From Verrucomicrobiales bacterium (GTDB lineage Bacteria > Verrucomicrobiota > Verrucomicrobiia > Verrucomicrobiales > Verrucomicrobiaceae): a stretch of 7,737 nucleotides of DNA. The stretch covers positions 1-7,737 of the forward strand of contig DNXB01000523.1 of NCBI GenBank assembly GCA_003506995.1, given 5' to 3'. The notes below the pieces were generated by a model. The model was not told the origin of the DNA. It saw only the letters and a list, made by a program, of their open reading frames with translations, and ran no database searches. This document shows, piece after piece, positions 6,509-7,737 of this stretch. The position numbers and the translations under genes are program-made. How positions within the stretch are numbered: position 1 is the first letter of the stretch; each line of letters starts with the position of its first letter.

Positions 6509-6649
6509 GGCGGCGGGAAGATTTTAAACCAACGCGCTGCGGGCTTGGCTTCCTTTGTGCAGCAAGCAAAAAATGTCCGCAAAATCCGGGCAGCATCAAG
6601 CAAGGCATGCCGAGCATGGAAAACAGGGGTGCGCTCTATTGCGCCAACA
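6509..6649. promoter_or_regulatory. Divergent intergenic region between the heme-protein gene and the cytochrome oxidase genes
   Basis: The two genes are transcribed away from each other, so promoters for both must lie here or overlap the coding ends. A TAAAAT on the minus strand (6521-6526) is a -10-like candidate for the heme-protein gene without a convincing -35. On the plus strand TTGGCT (6545-6550) followed by an A-rich stretch at 6568-6574 is a weak candidate. No FNR-type TTGAT...ATCAA palindrome is seen, although oxygen control is common for cbb3 oxidases. Confidence 0.4.
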
Positions 6650-6823
6650 ATGGAAGTTTTCGCTGTCACCATCTTCATGAGCCTCGCCTTCGCCGTGCTG
6701 TTTGCGGTGCTGTTTCTCGGGGAGCGCTCGCAGCGCAAGCACCGCAGCATCGAGCAGGACGCCCTGCTGCCGCTGGATGATGGCTCTCCGGCTCCTGTTC
6801 GTCCGCAAAACCCGCTTTCCTGA
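6650..6823 (+). CDS. Small single-helix membrane protein upstream of ccoN, CcoS-like in layout
   Basis: A 57-residue protein: one hydrophobic helix at about residues 4-23 (FAVTIFMSLAFAVLFAVLFL), then a basic segment (RSQRKHR) that would face the cytoplasm, and an acidic, proline-rich tail with LLPLDDG. It ends 18 bases before the ccoN start, so the two are very likely cotranscribed. Position and topology resemble CcoS, the small protein needed for cofactor insertion in cbb3 oxidases, but the D/E-D-LE segment after the helix that I associate with CcoS is not clear, so the name is withheld. An unrelated accessory subunit is possible. The start at 6650 is chosen because the hydrophobic helix begins directly after it; upstream sequence in this frame is antisense to the heme-protein gene. 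Confidence 0.7.
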   Translation: MEVFAVTIFMSLAFAVLFAVLFLGERSQRKHRSIEQDALLPLDDGSPAPVRPQNPLS

Positions 6824-6841
6824 TCTCACACTCCCTTCTCT

Positions 6842-7737
6842 ATGACCACCACAGCCTCCAAGATCACGATCGAATTCGATGACGGCATTGTCCGGCGTTT
6901 CATGATTGCCTCCATCATCTGGGGCATCGTGGGCATGCTGGCGGGCGTCTTCATCGCATCGCAGTTGAACTTTCATCAGCTCAATCTGGCCTCCTGGCTG
7001 AGTTTTGGCCGCCTGCGCCCGCTGCACACGAACGCGGTGATCTTCGCCTTCGTGGGGAACATGATGTTTGCCGGCATTTACTACTCCACCCAGCGTCTGT
7101 GCAAGGCGCGCCTGGCGTCGGACCTGCTCTCCAACATCCACTTCTGGGGCTGGCAGCTCATCATTGTGGCGGCGGCGATCACGCTACCGCTGGGTTTGAC
7201 CCGTGGTCAGGAATACGCAGAACTCATCTGGCCGATCAACATCGCCGTGGCGCTGATCTGGGTGGTGTTCTCGGTGAACTTCTTCTGGACGCTGGCGAAG
7301 CGCAACGAGCCCTCCCTCTACGTCGCGCTGTGGTTCTACATCGCCACCATTATCACCATCGCGATGCTCTACATCGTGAACCATCTCTCGATCCCGACGA
7401 GCTGGACGCACAGCTACACGATCTTTGCCGGGGTTCAGAACGGGCTCGTGCAGTGGTGGTACGGGCACAACGCCGTGGCCTTCTTTCTCACGACGCCGAT
7501 TCTGGGCATCATGTACTACTTCCTGCCGAAGGCGGCGGAGCGTCCGGTGTATTCGTACCGCCTCTCCATCGTTCACTTCTGGTCGCTGGTGTTCATCTAC
7601 ATCTGGGCGGGTCCGCATCACCTGCTGAACACGGCCCTGCCGAAGTGGCTGCAGATGCTGGGCACCTTTTTCAGCCTCATGCTATGGGCGCCTAGCTGGG
7701 GCGGCATGCTCAACGGCCTGCTCACGCTGCGTGGCGC
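6842..7737 (+). CDS. ccoN: cbb3-type cytochrome c oxidase subunit I (CcoN), N-terminal part (3' end outside window)
   Basis: The frame opens at ATG 6842 and stays open to the window end (298 full codons). CcoN is the membrane-embedded catalytic subunit that reduces oxygen to water at a heme b3/CuB centre and pumps protons. Visible landmarks: RPLHTN with His62, a ligand of the low-spin heme b; WWYGHNAVAFFLT with His209, a CuB ligand; FIYIWAGPHH with Tyr253, the candidate cross-linked tyrosine, and His259/His260, the two further CuB ligands; then LLNTALPKW and MLWAPSWGGMLNGL. All known ligands expected in this half are present, so the enzyme looks functional. At least seven hydrophobic helices are seen. 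Family members are around 450-500 residues; whether it is fused to CcoO, as in some bacteria, cannot be seen. High oxygen affinity is the known property of the family. No Shine-Dalgarno site is evident before the start. Confidence 0.97.
   Translation, partial: MTTTASKITIEFDDGIVRRFMIASIIWGIVGMLAGVFIASQLNFHQLNLASWLSFGRLRPLHTNAVIFAFVGNMMFAGIYYSTQRLCKARLASDLLSNIHFWGWQLIIVAAAITLPLGLTRGQEYAELIWPINIAVALIWVVFSVNFFWTLAKRNEPSLYVALWFYIATIITIAMLYIVNHLSIPTSWTHSYTIFAGVQNGLVQWWYGHNAVAFFLTTPILGIMYYFLPKAAERPVYSYRLSIVHFWSLVFIYIWAGPHHLLNTALPKWLQMLGTFFSLMLWAPSWGGMLNGLLTLRG

Noticed and set aside
4886..6649. Very long plus-strand frame opposite the heme-protein gene, running into the small membrane-protein gene
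   Set aside because: The part before 6650 is antisense to a protein with a signal peptide and CxxCH site; only the last 57 codons form a plausible protein.
6596..7141. Minus-strand open frame over the start of ccoN
   Set aside because: CcoN ligand motifs settle the coding strand.
7099..7695. Plus-strand frame inside ccoN
   Set aside because: Out of frame with the CcoN reading that carries all expected heme and copper ligands.
1..7737. CRISPR array, tRNA or rRNA genes, transposase, phage or toxin-antitoxin genes
   Set aside because: None seen on either strand; the tandem repeat at 1274-1308 has no spacers.

Overview
The window looks like a piece of a Verrucomicrobiota chromosome, probably close to Prosthecobacter or Verrucomicrobium. 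This rests on a c-type-heme protein of the large secreted type typical of Planctomycetes and Verrucomicrobia, on Gfo/Idh/MocA and secreted sugar-acting proteins, on GC-rich coding sequence, and on genes mostly without a clear Shine-Dalgarno site. No database search was possible, so the taxonomic call is an inference from protein style.

Layout. Positions 1-890 (+) hold the 3' part of an FAD-dependent oxidoreductase with a golvesin/xanthan-lyase-like C-terminal domain. Positions 891-1118 hold no gene but carry a double hairpin and a degenerate intergenic repeat. Positions 1119-1277 (+) are the N-terminal remnant of a Gfo/Idh/MocA oxidoreductase. It ends in a 4-base overlap with an intact second oxidoreductase (1274-2239), whose start codon lies in a 7-base tandem repeat. 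A long hairpin repeat follows (2233-2298), then a secreted Kelch protein (2304-3500). The 3501-4057 stretch is a graveyard: a coding-like tail, a second copy of the hairpin repeat, and a 5'-truncated YiiX-type amidase remnant on the minus strand. Positions 4058-6508 (-) encode an 816-residue secreted protein with a beta-propeller-like dehydrogenase domain, a HEAT-like region and a CxxCH heme site. A 141-base divergent gap leads to a small one-helix membrane protein (6650-6823, +) and the 5' part of ccoN (6842 to the end, +), the catalytic subunit of a cbb3-type cytochrome oxidase.

Functionally, the left half (FAD oxidoreductase, Gfo/Idh/MocA oxidoreductase, Kelch protein) fits secreted and cytoplasmic oxidation or epimerisation of sugars. 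The right half fits heme-dependent periplasmic oxidation followed by high-affinity oxygen respiration. I do not see a clear new defence or mobile system. The most informative features are gene decay (two remnants plus one possible), two same-direction copies of a hairpin element that bracket the Kelch gene, and a heptanucleotide repeat placed where slippage would change a reading frame.
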